A program made the translations under genes and the position numbers. The notes under the pieces are model-generated. The model did not search any database. It saw only the letters and a list, made by a program, of their open reading frames with translations, and had not been told where the DNA came from. Source: a virus. Taken from it: a stretch of 64,000 nt of DNA. The stretch lies in IMG/VR virus record IMGVR_UViG_3300034072_000926, positions 353,621 through 417,620 of that record. One strand, written 5' to 3'. Below, one piece after another: positions 21,114 through 29,350 of the stretch; position 1 is the first letter of the stretch; each line of letters opens with the position of its first letter.

Positions 21114-21926
21114 TTAGGCGTCCAGCTTCTTTGCTGCAATGCGCTGGGACAGCTTATTGTCGACCTTGACCATAACGTCCTTGTAGGGTGCCATGATCCG
21201 CACTTCCTTGCCCTCAAATGTGGTCACCGACACGCCACCCGAAGGGAAGTAGCGCGAGACTGTTCCGAACGCAATACCGGCGCCCGTCATGCACTGGCTG
21301 CTGTATTCCTTGTGCGTGAACATCACAGTATCGCCGACCTCGACCGTCTGACCGAGTTGGTCGACGAACTTCTTGACATTCGCCATCACTGCTTCGCGTT
21401 CGGCCGCTGCCTGACCCTTTGCCTTCTTCGTGAACTTCAGTTCGGTTGGACCATCATAGTCGAGCAGGACAGTAAGGGCAGCATATCCGCCCAGTTTCTT
21501 GCTAACATCGGTGCCATCGTCGAGGATGAACCGATATTCCGGATTCTGGTAGCTGCTGGCTTCCAATTGACCGCCAATGCACTGGCAGTCAACAACCATT
21601 TTCTTGTACGAATCCCACATCTGGTAGTGATGAATTACAGGAGTGTCGCAGTCGACCTTCTTGTATTGATTAACAAAGCCGCCCTTCTGGTCATCTTCGT
21701 TTGTCATTTCGCTGAATTCGAGACGTTTGCGCTTGAATGCAGCGAGATTGAATCGGATGATCGAACCATTTCGCGCCCCTCCGTCGATCCGAATTGCGAA
21801 GGGCTTCTCACCAAGCTGGTAGGGCTCCAGCTTCTTGATCATCTCCATCTGTATTTCTTTCGAAGCAAGCAGATCAACCCAGCGCCCGTCGAAGAAAGTC
21901 CGCAGTTCAATTTCGGTGTAGGTCAT
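21114..21926 (-). CDS. Paralogous family member B (270 aa)
   Basis: ATG after GGAGATCGAAAC. Contains GGARNGSIIRFNLAAFKRKR near residue 50-70, LDYDGPTELKFTKK near 165, and a barrel-like end (QLGQTVEVGDTVMFTHKEY; FGTVSRYFPSGGVSVTTFEG). The same order of motifs occurs in 12157 and 48136. The basic N-terminal motif suggests binding to nucleic acid or a phosphate-bearing ligand. Function unknown. Confidence 0.85.
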   Translation of the reverse strand: MTYTEIELRTFFDGRWVDLLASKEIQMEMIKKLEPYQLGEKPFAIRIDGGARNGSIIRFNLAAFKRKRLEFSEMTNEDDQKGGFVNQYKKVDCDTPVIHHYQMWDSYKKMVVDCQCIGGQLEASSYQNPEYRFILDDGTDVSKKLGGYAALTVLLDYDGPTELKFTKKAKGQAAAEREAVMANVKKFVDQLGQTVEVGDTVMFTHKEYSSQCMTGAGIAFGTVSRYFPSGGVSVTTFEGKEVRIMAPYKDVMVKVDNKLSQRIAAKKLDA

Positions 21927-21962
21927 GTTTCGATCTCCGTATTGTTTGCTTCTGTTGTCCTC

Positions 21963-21990
21963 AACTTAGCAGAAATAGGTGAAGCGTCAA
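21963..21990 (-). promoter_or_regulatory. Promoter for 21114-21926
   Basis: -35 TTGACG, extended -10 TGC-TAAGTT. Confidence 0.75.
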
Positions 21991-21994
21991 CCGC

Positions 21995-22525
21995 TTATTC
22001 ACCTATTTTGTGAAAATCCTTGACCTCCCCTGCGCGACGTTCCGCTGCGGTCGTCCGTCGCCAGCCCAGTTCCTTCATCTTCGCAGTCTGTTCCTTGCCG
22101 CGCAAGTAGGCAAACTGGTTCCGCTCCTTGTCGAGTTCCCGCTGACGCTCTACGGCGTTCTTGTGCGCGAGGCTGTCTGCGTCGTGAGCCATATTCAGCG
22201 TGGCCGAGAAGCTGTTCTCATAGGCTACTGCGCCGTAGTGCCAGTTGGTCGAGAAGGTGTGGCCATCGGGGTGCATCAGCTTGTCGCCGTAGTTGACGTG
22301 ACTGCCGTCCGGCGTAATGCGGTCATGTTTGTCGACGGGGCGGAAACCCAACGCGATAGCGCGGTCGTGCATACGATGCAGCATATTGGAACCGCCGTGC
22401 CCGCCGCGCTTATAGAATCTCGCAGAAGCCGGATAGACCATCTTGCCCTCATGGAAATGAGCTTCCTGGAAATCGACGTTCTGGCCGCTTCCGAGGATCT
22501 TCTTTGCGAGCTTCTGAAATTCCAT
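21995..22525 (-). CDS. His-rich hypothetical protein (176 aa)
   Basis: ATG after AGGAGATCGAAC. Many histidines (EAHFHEGKMVYPASARFY; GGHGGSNMLHRMHDRA) suggest a metal site. The C-terminal third is a charged helix (NAVERQRELDKERNQFAYL). No family recognised. Confidence 0.85.
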   Translation of the reverse strand: MEFQKLAKKILGSGQNVDFQEAHFHEGKMVYPASARFYKRGGHGGSNMLHRMHDRAIALGFRPVDKHDRITPDGSHVNYGDKLMHPDGHTFSTNWHYGAVAYENSFSATLNMAHDADSLAHKNAVERQRELDKERNQFAYLRGKEQTAKMKELGWRRTTAAERRAGEVKDFHKIGE

Positions 22526-22555
22526 GTTCGATCTCCGTTTGCTGTCTACTCACCT

Positions 22556-22583
22556 GTTTTAACACAAACAGGTGAGCAATCAA
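22556..22583 (-). promoter_or_regulatory. Promoter for 21995-22525
   Basis: -35 TTGATT, extended -10 TGT-TAAAAC, in a CACCTGTTT/AAACAGGTG inverted repeat. Confidence 0.8.
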
Positions 22584-22586
22584 CCA

Positions 22587-22913
22587 CTAAATGATCATTC
22601 GGGCAATTTCTTCCAGCTTCTGCCGGTCGCGGGTGAAGGAGATCATATCGTAGCCGCGCTTGGGATCGGTCACCGCGTAGCAGGCCTTGGCTTGCATCTG
22701 CGACTTGGGAATCGATCCGATTTCGATCCAAGCAAGCGTTTCCTGATGCTGGACCTGGACGACCGCGAAGGACTGCTCCTCGTAGGCGTTACGGCGGATG
22801 ACCATTCGCAGCTTGCGACCCTTGTAGGAGAAGTGCTGCTTCATATACCAGGATTGCGACTGGTTGTAAAAGTTGGCCTGGTCGAGTGCCTTGAACGAGG
22901 AACGTGCTACCAT
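22587..22913 (-). CDS. Hypothetical protein (108 aa)
   Basis: Start ATG 22913 after GGAGATCGAAA. Basic, aromatic, mostly beta (SWYMKQHFSYKGRKLRMVIR; FAVVQVQHQETLAWIEIG). A C-terminal helix follows. Unknown. Confidence 0.85.
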   Translation of the reverse strand: MVARSSFKALDQANFYNQSQSWYMKQHFSYKGRKLRMVIRRNAYEEQSFAVVQVQHQETLAWIEIGSIPKSQMQAKACYAVTDPKRGYDMISFTRDRQKLEEIARMII

Positions 22914-22944
22914 TTTCGATCTCCATGTTTGCTTTGTTGTCCTC

Positions 22945-22972
22945 AACTTAGCAGAATAGGTGAAAGTGTCAA
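22945..22972 (-). promoter_or_regulatory. Promoter for 22587-22913
   Basis: -35 TTGACA, extended -10 TGC-TAAGTT. Confidence 0.75.
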
Positions 22973-22977
22973 CCAGT

Positions 22978-23070
22978 TTATACGATAAAAACAACAAATA
23001 GCACGATTGCGAAAACCGCGCTACTCATTACCAGACCAACGAGTCCGTTAGCATTTGTGCCCTTACTCAC
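22978..23070 (-). CDS. Micro membrane protein (30 aa)
   Basis: GTG start overlapping the upstream TAA, after GGGAGGCAGAG. Sequence starts MSKGTNANGLVGLV; the rest is one hydrophobic helix (SSAVFAIVLFVVFIV). Very small, but the coupling and ribosome site support it. Confidence 0.55.
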   Translation of the reverse strand: MSKGTNANGLVGLVMSSAVFAIVLFVVFIV

Positions 23071-23653
23071 CCTCTGCCTCCCGTAGCACCACAACACGGA
23101 TATATTTACCCGTCGGATGCGCCCCCTGGGTGTAGGTGCCCTCAATGACGCGGAAACCCAGCTGTTCCATGTCGTGTTCGTCGAGGCGGGAAACATTCTT
23201 CCACCCTGCGCGGATCATTTCCGACTTGATATCGGCGAGACGGTTTGCGATGAATACCTTACCATTTCGGTCAGCATATCGCACCGGCCAATCCTCGAGC
23301 GCTTTTTTGACGCCGGCGATGAGCTTGAGGGTGCGCTCATTTTCGTCGACGATTTCGCGAGCTTTCCGACCCATATTTCGGAAGGCATTCGGATTCTCGC
23401 GGAAGAAATCTGCGACCGCCTGATTTTCGGCGATGATTTTCTCGGTTTCGCGCTGCTGGTGCTTGGCGAACAATTCATTTGCCAATTCTAAGTTAACGGG
23501 CGTTAACCCATTTGGGTAGACGGCCTTGAACCGCTGGAGGAGGAATTCAGGGTTAACATTGTAAAAAGGAGCAACTTCGGCTGCGACCTCCTCCGGAGTG
23601 CCTCCCTTGCGGAGTTCCTGGATAAAGTCGTCGAACGCTTCTGCCTTGCTCAT
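23063..23653 (-). CDS. Hypothetical protein (196 aa)
   Basis: ATG 23653 after AGGAGATCGAAG. N-terminal two-thirds helical (AFDDFIQELRKGGTPEEVA; KAREIVDENERTLKLIAGV). The C-terminus is beta-rich (LGFRVIEGTYTQGAHPTG; YIRVVVLRE). Unknown. Confidence 0.85.
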   Translation of the reverse strand: MSKAEAFDDFIQELRKGGTPEEVAAEVAPFYNVNPEFLLQRFKAVYPNGLTPVNLELANELFAKHQQRETEKIIAENQAVADFFRENPNAFRNMGRKAREIVDENERTLKLIAGVKKALEDWPVRYADRNGKVFIANRLADIKSEMIRAGWKNVSRLDEHDMEQLGFRVIEGTYTQGAHPTGKYIRVVVLREAEGE

Positions 23654-23685
23654 CTTCGATCTCCTGCGCTGCATTTCGTGTCACC

Positions 23686-23713
23686 ACTTTAGCAGAACAG
23701 GAGACTGAGTCAA
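23686..23713 (-). promoter_or_regulatory. Promoter for 22978-23653
   Basis: -35 TTGACT, extended -10 TGC-TAAAGT. Confidence 0.75.
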
Positions 23714-23907
23714 CCAGTTTTCTGGTAGTCTGTGGATTTTCCATCCAGGATCTTGATCGTATCCCTATCTTGTAGGCCACGATTGGCCATGGCGCTGACC
23801 TCGTCGGCTAGCCGACGTTCTGATCCGGGACCGTCCGGGACAAAGCGGCAATCAATGTTGCCGCTTCCGTTATTGAGGATGACCCAAGTTCCATTGTCCT
23901 TGTCCAT
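23710..23907 (-). CDS. Hypothetical protein (65 aa)
   Basis: ATG 23907, TAATG-coupled to 23907-24302; a TTG at 23925 is an alternative. Sequence MDKDNGTWVILNNGSGNIDC leads into a charged helix. Unknown. Confidence 0.75.
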   Translation of the reverse strand: MDKDNGTWVILNNGSGNIDCRFVPDGPGSERRLADEVSAMANRGLQDRDTIKILDGKSTDYQKTG

Positions 23908-24302
23908 TAGTAGAACAATTCCCAATCGCTAGCCAGTTCGGCATAGAAGGCCGCCTCAAAGCGCGCCATGTTGTTGGACATGAAGGACGTCGACTGATTG
24001 GTGAACCGAGCCTTGTCGATTGCGGTCTTGACGATGAAGTTGTAGAGCCGGGTAACAGCTTCTTCCTCAGTCTCGGGCAGTTCTTCGCCGGCATGGCTGG
24101 CGCGCTTGTCTTCCCATCCCTGGATGCTTGCGAGGTAATAGCCGGCGACCTGCTTCTGTGCGGCCGCCTTCATGGCATCTTCGCCCCAGATGAAAGCGTG
24201 GACGGGATTCTGAGCCAGCTCTTCCTTGAACTTGTCGAGTTCACGATCGGCCTGTGCAACGATGCTCTCGAACTTCTTTTTGATCTGCTGCATGGTGGGC
24301 AT
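23907..24302 (-). CDS. Hypothetical helical protein (131 aa)
   Basis: ATG 24302 after AGGAGATCGAAT. Almost fully helical (MQQIKKKFESIVAQADREL; VTRLYNFIVKTAIDKARF). Likely a soluble oligomer. Unknown. Confidence 0.85.
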   Translation of the reverse strand: MPTMQQIKKKFESIVAQADRELDKFKEELAQNPVHAFIWGEDAMKAAAQKQVAGYYLASIQGWEDKRASHAGEELPETEEEAVTRLYNFIVKTAIDKARFTNQSTSFMSNNMARFEAAFYAELASDWELFY

Positions 24303-24306
24303 ATTC

Positions 24307-24354
24307 GATCTCCTGTTTGCTTCTGTTGTTCTCAACATAGCAGAACAGGAGATC
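24307..24354 (-). repeat. Inverted repeat spanning promoter and leader
   Basis: GATCTCCTGTT (24307-24317) pairs exactly with AACAGGAGATC (24344-24354). The first lies in the transcribed leader next to the Shine-Dalgarno, the second in the promoter spacer. Confidence 0.85.
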
Positions 24355-24361
24355 ATGTCAA
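24334..24361 (-). promoter_or_regulatory. Promoter for 23710-24302
   Basis: -35 TTGACA, extended -10 TGC-TATGTT. Confidence 0.75.
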
Positions 24362-24369
24362 CCAGTTTC

Positions 24370-24852
24370 TTACTTGGTTGCCTTAGCAGCCCAAGATTGC
24401 GACATGCCGTAGATATCACCCAATGCGCGCTGCGACATCTTGCCACCGGAGGCTTTGACGATATCGGCAATCTGCTTCACAGCATCGATGGGCTTGATCC
24501 GACCACATGCCGGCTTCGACGTCTTCAGTGTTGCAAGCGCGTCAATGTCGGCCTGCGTGATAACATTCGAGCGAAGAAGCTGCTCGAGAATGTTGGACGA
24601 AATGACCTTGACCTTTGCTGAAGTCTTAGCAGGCTTCATAGCCTGCTTCATCTTATGATGATCGCCTTTGGCTCGGATAGTAACACCGGCCAGAGCAAGA
24701 TTATCACGTACCTGCTTCGGAGAAACCTTGTAAGTCTCTGCGAGATCTCGCAGAGACTCGCCACTCTGATATCGACGCTGCGCTTCTCCATCGAAAATGG
24801 CCTTACCGAGAAGACCGGGAATGGTGAGGTTCTTGAAAGCTGCGATAGTCAT
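24370..24852 (-). CDS. Helix-turn-helix protein, putative regulator (160 aa)
   Basis: ATG 24852 preceded by AAAGGA at 11 nt. Residues about 25-50 (RYQSGESLRDLAETYKVS, then PKQVRDNLALAG) form a classic helix-turn-helix. A second HTH-like pattern ends the protein (KMSQRALGDIYGMSQSWAAK). A basic linker joins them. Likely a DNA-binding regulator. Its long leader and unique promoter palindrome suggest autoregulation or special timing. Confidence 0.75.
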   Translation of the reverse strand: MTIAAFKNLTIPGLLGKAIFDGEAQRRYQSGESLRDLAETYKVSPKQVRDNLALAGVTIRAKGDHHKMKQAMKPAKTSAKVKVISSNILEQLLRSNVITQADIDALATLKTSKPACGRIKPIDAVKQIADIVKASGGKMSQRALGDIYGMSQSWAAKATK

Positions 24853-24873
24853 AAAATCACAAGTCCTTTGTTG

Positions 24874-24897
24874 CACTAAAGCATTTTGCTTTTAGTG
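24874..24897 (-). promoter_or_regulatory. Leader hairpin next to the ribosome site of the HTH gene
   Basis: CACTAAA-AGC and GCT-TTAGTG form a stem (one bulge) just upstream of AAAGGA. It could occlude or expose the ribosome site. Confidence 0.5.
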
Positions 24898-24959
24898 TTT
24901 GTTTGTTTGTGCATTGCTGCGTTTGTTTAACTGCCCTTTAAGAGCACGTTACCTATTCT

Positions 24960-24988
24960 ATATACGGGAATAGGTAACGCCGCGTCAA
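24960..24988 (-). promoter_or_regulatory. Promoter of the HTH gene
   Basis: -35 TTGACG, -10 region TATATA (17-18 bp). Flanked by exact 12-bp arms CGTTACCTATTC (24947-24958) and GAATAGGTAACG (24968-24979). Confidence 0.7.
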
Positions 24989-24992
24989 CCTA

Positions 24993-25484
24993 TTAAAAAG
25001 GTTCGACACAGAAATTTGGCACGAAAAGAACAAGGCTCGGAAGGTCTGCAAATCCGAGTGGTTTGCCCTTGAAGCGAACAGGAATACAGTTCTCAGGAAT
25101 TTGCGATTTGCTGTAGCTGTCAAGCCGAGCATAGGTTCCATGTTGGCCGACTTTGAGGGGCTCTTCCCCGACCCTGACATTACGCTTGATACGAAGCTTT
25201 GTCCCGACCTTGAATGCCTTTGGATGCTGCTCAGAGAGCAGCGCACGGGTGGCCTCCCACGTGTTCAAAGTCTTCAGGGCGTCCTGCATTGCCGCAAGCT
25301 CGTCCTCAAACTCTTTGATCTCCTCAGGGGAGAAAGGACCAGGGTGTTCGCTATTGCAGAGCAATATCAGCTCACATGTCTTGATCGACGATGTGAACGA
25401 TTCGCGATAACGCTCATAGTCGCGAAGGGAGGTCGCAATGCCTCCCTCCATGAAATTCTCGATGACCGTTTTGTAGAGTCTCAT
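24993..25484 (-). CDS. Hypothetical protein (163 aa)
   Basis: ATGA-coupled to 25481. Helical N-terminal half with a hairpin of charged helices (SPEEIKEFEDELAAMQDAL). A beta-rich C-terminal half follows (KVGTKLRIKRNVRVGEEPLK). Last gene of a four-gene unit. Unknown. Confidence 0.8.
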   Translation of the reverse strand: MRLYKTVIENFMEGGIATSLRDYERYRESFTSSIKTCELILLCNSEHPGPFSPEEIKEFEDELAAMQDALKTLNTWEATRALLSEQHPKAFKVGTKLRIKRNVRVGEEPLKVGQHGTYARLDSYSKSQIPENCIPVRFKGKPLGFADLPSLVLFVPNFCVEPF

Positions 25485-25687
25485 CGAAATGCAGCCCGTC
25501 CCAGCTTATAGAGAATGAACAGACCGACCAGCGTAGGAAGGATGATCATGCCCGCCGATGTCAGGACATAGAGGGTTGCGCCGACCACCCAGAGGATGAA
25601 CAGAAGGATTTTCACAGCCATTGCACCCACTGCTAGGATGCAGCAAATGATGATCAGGAACAGTAGACAACCCAACATTTCATTCAT
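25481..25687 (-). CDS. Hydrophobic membrane protein (68 aa)
   Basis: ATG after GGAGGATCGAAGA. Two to three membrane helices fill nearly the whole chain (CLLFLIIICCILAVGAMA; LLFILWVVGATLYVL). Basic C-terminus. Holin-like in size and topology, but without supporting context. Confidence 0.8.
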   Translation of the reverse strand: MNEMLGCLLFLIIICCILAVGAMAVKILLFILWVVGATLYVLTSAGMIILPTLVGLFILYKLGRAAFR

Positions 25688-25845
25688 TCTTCGATCCTCC
25701 AGATCACGACCTTGTCGAACATTGCCGACTTTGCGGAGATCACACTGGCCCGCTTGATGGGGTCAGTGGCCTCTTCCGTAGTTATCTCGAACGGGTGTTC
25801 CTTACGGTGACGCCCGTTCTTGGTCGTGATGATCAGCTTTGCCAT
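25684..25845 (-). CDS. Small hypothetical protein (53 aa)
   Basis: ATG 25845, overlapping the upstream TAA and ending as ATGA into the membrane protein. Sequence starts MAKLIITTKNGRHRKEHPF and looks beta-rich. Unknown. Confidence 0.7.
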   Translation of the reverse strand: MAKLIITTKNGRHRKEHPFEITTEEATDPIKRASVISAKSAMFDKVVIWRIEE

Positions 25846-26174
25846 TAGGCGCTGACCGAGCCGGCGAGCAGCGAAGCGTTGGTTGCTTCGGTGAAGCGCG
25901 CCAGGGTGAACCAGCCATACTTGCCGGGGATCAGCGCAACCTTGGCGCCCGGTTCCGGCAGATGGTCAGCGATTGCGCTGGGCAGGCCGATCCGACGACC
26001 CGAACCCTTGACGCTCAGGTTCTTGAGCAGCTGGTCGTCCGAGAGGTTGGCATCGCTGGTGCGTTCGGTGAACCGGATCATGACGCGACCTTCCTTGACG
26101 GTCACGCGAGCCTTGGTGTTCTGGCCGATCTTTTCCGACGTCGTAGCTGAATTGAAATTCACAGTCTTATACAT
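25845..26174 (-). CDS. Paralogue of 5090-5410 (109 aa)
   Basis: ATG 26174 after AAGGAGATACTC. Shares NFN-S/K-A near the N-terminus and K(Y/H)GW(F/L) near residue 85 with 5090-5410, at similar length. Leads the 24993-26174 unit. Function unknown. Confidence 0.85.
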   Translation of the reverse strand: MYKTVNFNSATTSEKIGQNTKARVTVKEGRVMIRFTERTSDANLSDDQLLKNLSVKGSGRRIGLPSAIADHLPEPGAKVALIPGKYGWFTLARFTEATNASLLAGSVSA

Positions 26175-26224
26175 GAGTATCTCCTTGTTCTCTTCGGAGC
26201 ACCATTGCCCCGCTTCATACTCTG

Positions 26225-26252
26225 AAACTAGCACCAGGTTTAGAACTGTCAA
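26225..26252 (-). promoter_or_regulatory. Promoter for 24993-26174
   Basis: -35 TTGACA, extended -10 TGC-TAGTTT; leader about 45 nt, longer than usual. Confidence 0.75.
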
Positions 26253-26320
26253 CCAGGTTTTTCATATTAGGAAGTAAATCTATTAGAAAATGACCAGTAT
26301 CGAGATAGGTTTGTTACTCA

Positions 26321-26363
26321 AAAGAAAAGATGGTTTGCGGTCATCGCAAACCATCTTTTCTTT
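26321..26363 (-). terminator. 19-bp stem terminator of 26376-26711
   Basis: AAAGAAAAGATGGTTTGCG (26321-26339) pairs fully with 26345-26363 around a 5-nt loop. T-runs on both strands could make it bidirectional. The rest of 26253-26375 holds no gene. Confidence 0.85.
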
Positions 26364-26375
26364 GAAATGGAATGT

Positions 26376-26711
26376 TTAGGCAACGAGTCCGTAGGTCTCG
26401 CGCTCTTCACGTTCATCTGCGGTCATCATCTTCCCCAGCGCGTGGAGGTAGCCGAAGCGAGCAGCCTGACGCCATGCGCCGTTCTCGTCGCCCTTCATTG
26501 CGAACAGCTTGACCGCATCGCTGTTGGTCAGATCATTGTCTTCGCTGTCGAGACCGTTGCCGTTGAAAACTGCGAAGAAATCGCTCTCGATGGGCTGGCA
26601 TACGGTGACCAGAACTTCGTCGCCGCAATAGATTTGGATGAGATGTTCGCAATCGAAAGTTGCAGTCGTCAGCGCATAGTTGCGACGTGCGATCTCGTTT
26701 TCGATGGACAT
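26376..26711 (-). CDS. Hypothetical protein (111 aa)
   Basis: ATG after AGGAGTTTCCAA. Acidic protein with a beta-rich centre (HLIQIYCGDEVLVTVCQPI). It ends in a charged helix (KMMTADEREERETYG). Single-gene unit. Unknown. Confidence 0.85.
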   Translation of the reverse strand: MSIENEIARRNYALTTATFDCEHLIQIYCGDEVLVTVCQPIESDFFAVFNGNGLDSEDNDLTNSDAVKLFAMKGDENGAWRQAARFGYLHALGKMMTADEREERETYGLVA

Positions 26712-26745
26712 TTGGAAACTCCTGTTTGTGTCTTTGTATCACCTA

Positions 26746-26773
26746 AATAGAGTAGATCTAGGTGAGGGTCAAC
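26746..26773 (-). promoter_or_regulatory. Promoter for 26376-26711
   Basis: -35 TTGACC, 16-bp spacer, -10 TCTATT; TCACCTA/TAGGTGA arms. Confidence 0.65.
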
Positions 26774-26780
26774 ATCTTTT

Positions 26781-27014
26781 TCAGAACTTTTTCAGGATTT
26801 TATCCATCTCTGCGATCTTTGCCTTGAGGTCATCAAGGAGGGCTTGATTGCGACGGTCCACTTCTTCCCGCTCCTTCCCGAATACCGGCATCTGCACGAT
26901 GATAGCGAGCTCGGACTTAGTGACCATTTTGACGAACTCGTTCCGCAACGAGAGCGCCATCTTCTGGTTCAGCTTGTCGCGGTTATCCCACCACTGTTTG
27001 ACGGGGACTGTCAT
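26781..27014 (-). CDS. Coiled-coil protein (77 aa)
   Basis: ATGA-coupled after GGTGAGGGG. The last 35 residues form a coiled coil (VDRRNQALLDDLKAKIAEMDK). Unknown. Confidence 0.8.
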   Translation of the reverse strand: MTVPVKQWWDNRDKLNQKMALSLRNEFVKMVTKSELAIIVQMPVFGKEREEVDRRNQALLDDLKAKIAEMDKILKKF

Positions 27015-27379
27015 CCCCTCACCGCCGCTGCATCGGCTTTTGCGGGATTGGCCTTTGCTTCTTCGGCCCAGCCAACATAGGCTTCGTAGACACGCACCAC
27101 TAGCGCATCACATGCCTGCGTGAGGGTAAGCTGACGGGACTCGAAGCCGAGAACTTCCTGGACGAACATGCCGACCACTTCGTCCTTCATTGCCAACCAG
27201 GCATCAGAGGTGCGCGTCGTGTTCGGCGAAATCGTCTTTGCCAGTTCGTGTGCCGGCGTCGAGACCTGCTGAACCAGCAGAATTGCGAGACTGCCGAGAC
27301 CACGGAATTCAGTTCCGCCGCGAACCAGCTGACGAACCGCATAGTCCTTGGCCCAAAGCCTTGCTTCGTTGATATCCAT
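27011..27379 (-). CDS. Hypothetical protein (122 aa)
   Basis: ATG after GGAGATCGAAC. Helical and Ala-rich (GSLAILLVQQVSTPAHELA; LTQACDALVVRVYEAYVGW). Leads the unit with 26781. Unknown. Confidence 0.85.
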   Translation of the reverse strand: MDINEARLWAKDYAVRQLVRGGTEFRGLGSLAILLVQQVSTPAHELAKTISPNTTRTSDAWLAMKDEVVGMFVQEVLGFESRQLTLTQACDALVVRVYEAYVGWAEEAKANPAKADAAAVRG

Positions 27380-27396
27380 GTTCGATCTCCTTATTG

Positions 27397-27422
27397 CCTA
27401 TGTGCCTATTTTAGCACATAGG
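27397..27422 (-). repeat. Inverted repeat around promoter with variant arms
   Basis: CCTATGTGC (27397-27405) and GCACATAGG (27414-27422) pair exactly across the -10. Confidence 0.8.
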
Positions 27423-27435
27423 TGGATAGAGTCAA
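27408..27435 (-). promoter_or_regulatory. Promoter for 26781-27379
   Basis: -35 TTGACT, extended -10 TGC-TAAAAT. Confidence 0.8.
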
Positions 27436-27436
27436 C

Positions 27437-29344
27437 CTAATATTTCCGGCCCCGCATACGAGAGTATTCCATCTTCCGCTGCTCTTGTTCAGCTTGTTCG
27501 CGATCCGCCATATATTTGCGGAGAACCGCCTTCGAGTCGGCCTTGACCTTCTCGGCCTTCATAGCTTCTGCACGTGCCTTTTCATCCGCTATGGCTTTTT
27601 TCCGAATCTTGTTGTTTAGATTAAGCAAAAACAGCTGGGCTTCGGTTTGAGTTTCGAACCGGTGCATTTCATCTTCGGTTCGGACTATGAATTGTCCGAG
27701 ATTATTTTCTTTGTTGTAGCCGGACTTTGGACCCGCAATCTTCAACTGATTACAGATATCCTGGATAAGATCCTCGAATGACTCGTAATCACAGAGGCCA
27801 TAGACTTTGACCTTCCATTCATTGTTAATGAGCATGATCAACTCAATCTCATCCTGTCCACCAATGACTTGGTAAATGTCTTCATTGAGACTAAAATCGC
27901 TATAAACGATTTCCTGACAGAAGTGATTGACTTGGTCAAAGACATCCTGCCATGTTTCTCCTCTCAGACAAAGGATATTTGATTGAGCAGTCGGCTCATA
28001 GGCATCCTCGAGGTATCGTTCCTTCATCTTATTCATTTTGCGCTCATAGCGATCCTCGGCGAGAAACATATCTCGCAAGGATTCTATGTCGTCATTCTCT
28101 TGTTCCTTATTCTCAAGAGGAACAATCTCAGCCTTCTTTGTTGGTGGTGCAAGCAAACTCTGTGCCACAACATCATCGGCCTGTAACTGGCGTAGATGAC
28201 GCATTGAAGCGGGCATATAGTTCTCAGGCTTCGTCCACCATTCGGGCGCTGGCAATGCCTCGGCCAACGGTCCGTTAGGATTGAGGAAGAATGCTTTGCC
28301 TTCGCTCATCCAGTAATGGTCGTTCATTTCCCGCTGCTGTTCAACAGTCCAGAAATTGTTCGAGACAGCCGGAGGACCCTCGGCTTCCAACTGACGAGCA
28401 ACGCGCTGTTCGCTTGTCTGAATGAGGACCAGGTTCTTCTCGATAGCTTCCTGATTTGCTGCATAGTCGTTCAACTGGGCTTCGAGGCGCTGTTGCCTGA
28501 TGGCTTCCCGATTGGCAATGATCCACCAAATTTTGCTCGCCGTGATCATGAGGCCGTCTCGACCCAAGTTGATATCCTGATGGTGCTGGAAGACGGCGGG
28601 GAGACTTGCTTTCACTTCGTTTGCTGTCGGATAGAAGTTCCTCAGTTCATAGAACAGTTTCAAACCCTTTTCAGTCAACCACCAACGTGGCGAACCCTTC
28701 TCCCAAGTGTGGCCATTCGATATAAGCCCTTGCTTGGTCAGGTTATCAATTATGGACTTGTGATATCCGCTTATGCCAATTGAGTGAATCCTGTTCGGAT
28801 TCAAGCATAGGTTGGGTTGCTTTGACTCTTGGATTCCTCGAACTGCACCCTCAATTTCATTGAGCTCGGCGACATTTATGGAATACTTCTCTGCCAGTTT
28901 GTCCTTGAAATCATAGACCTGACGATTAAACTCGGAAATGGTCAGACGTGCCGACTTACCAGTGCTTGCTGTGTAGCAGGTATGAAGATGGGCTTGGAGG
29001 TGCTGTCCCTTGTCAGTCAGGAAATAATATCCGAACTGTTCAAAGACGATATTCTTCCTCATGAGGGTTTTGATACCCTCATGATGTTGATCTGGCCAAA
29101 GTGGATCAGGACGGTGCGCAAGCCTCATACCTGAGAATTGCTTGTGAGATGCGCCGGAACCGTCAGGATCGATAAGTGTGATCTCTTCGGCCTGACGGAT
29201 CATCATGCAGCTATACTGAGTGATACCTCGACCTTCAAGCGTCGCAACTGCCTTCGGGTATTTCATTCCTCGGATAAGATCATGAAGTTCCATTGAGCTT
29301 TCCCGAAGGTCCCTTTCTAAGGCTTGTGCGGCTCCAAATATCAT
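27437..29344 (-). CDS. Large hypothetical protein with winged-helix-like repeats (635 aa)
   Basis: The longest minus-strand gene here. Winged-helix-like patterns recur near residues 95-120 (VFEQFGYYFLTDKGQHLQAHL) and 205-240 (NLTKQGLISNGHTW, then SPRWWLTEKGLKLFYEL). A Pro-rich linker, an alpha/beta segment and a long Lys/Ala/Glu coiled coil (about 575-630) follow. ATG 29344 sits 6 nt after the -10 (leaderless); ATG 29293 is an alternative. Possibly a DNA-binding scaffold. Function unknown. Confidence 0.85.
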   Translation of the reverse strand: MIFGAAQALERDLRESSMELHDLIRGMKYPKAVATLEGRGITQYSCMMIRQAEEITLIDPDGSGASHKQFSGMRLAHRPDPLWPDQHHEGIKTLMRKNIVFEQFGYYFLTDKGQHLQAHLHTCYTASTGKSARLTISEFNRQVYDFKDKLAEKYSINVAELNEIEGAVRGIQESKQPNLCLNPNRIHSIGISGYHKSIIDNLTKQGLISNGHTWEKGSPRWWLTEKGLKLFYELRNFYPTANEVKASLPAVFQHHQDINLGRDGLMITASKIWWIIANREAIRQQRLEAQLNDYAANQEAIEKNLVLIQTSEQRVARQLEAEGPPAVSNNFWTVEQQREMNDHYWMSEGKAFFLNPNGPLAEALPAPEWWTKPENYMPASMRHLRQLQADDVVAQSLLAPPTKKAEIVPLENKEQENDDIESLRDMFLAEDRYERKMNKMKERYLEDAYEPTAQSNILCLRGETWQDVFDQVNHFCQEIVYSDFSLNEDIYQVIGGQDEIELIMLINNEWKVKVYGLCDYESFEDLIQDICNQLKIAGPKSGYNKENNLGQFIVRTEDEMHRFETQTEAQLFLLNLNNKIRKKAIADEKARAEAMKAEKVKADSKAVLRKYMADREQAEQEQRKMEYSRMRGRKY

Positions 29345-29350
29345 ACCGCA

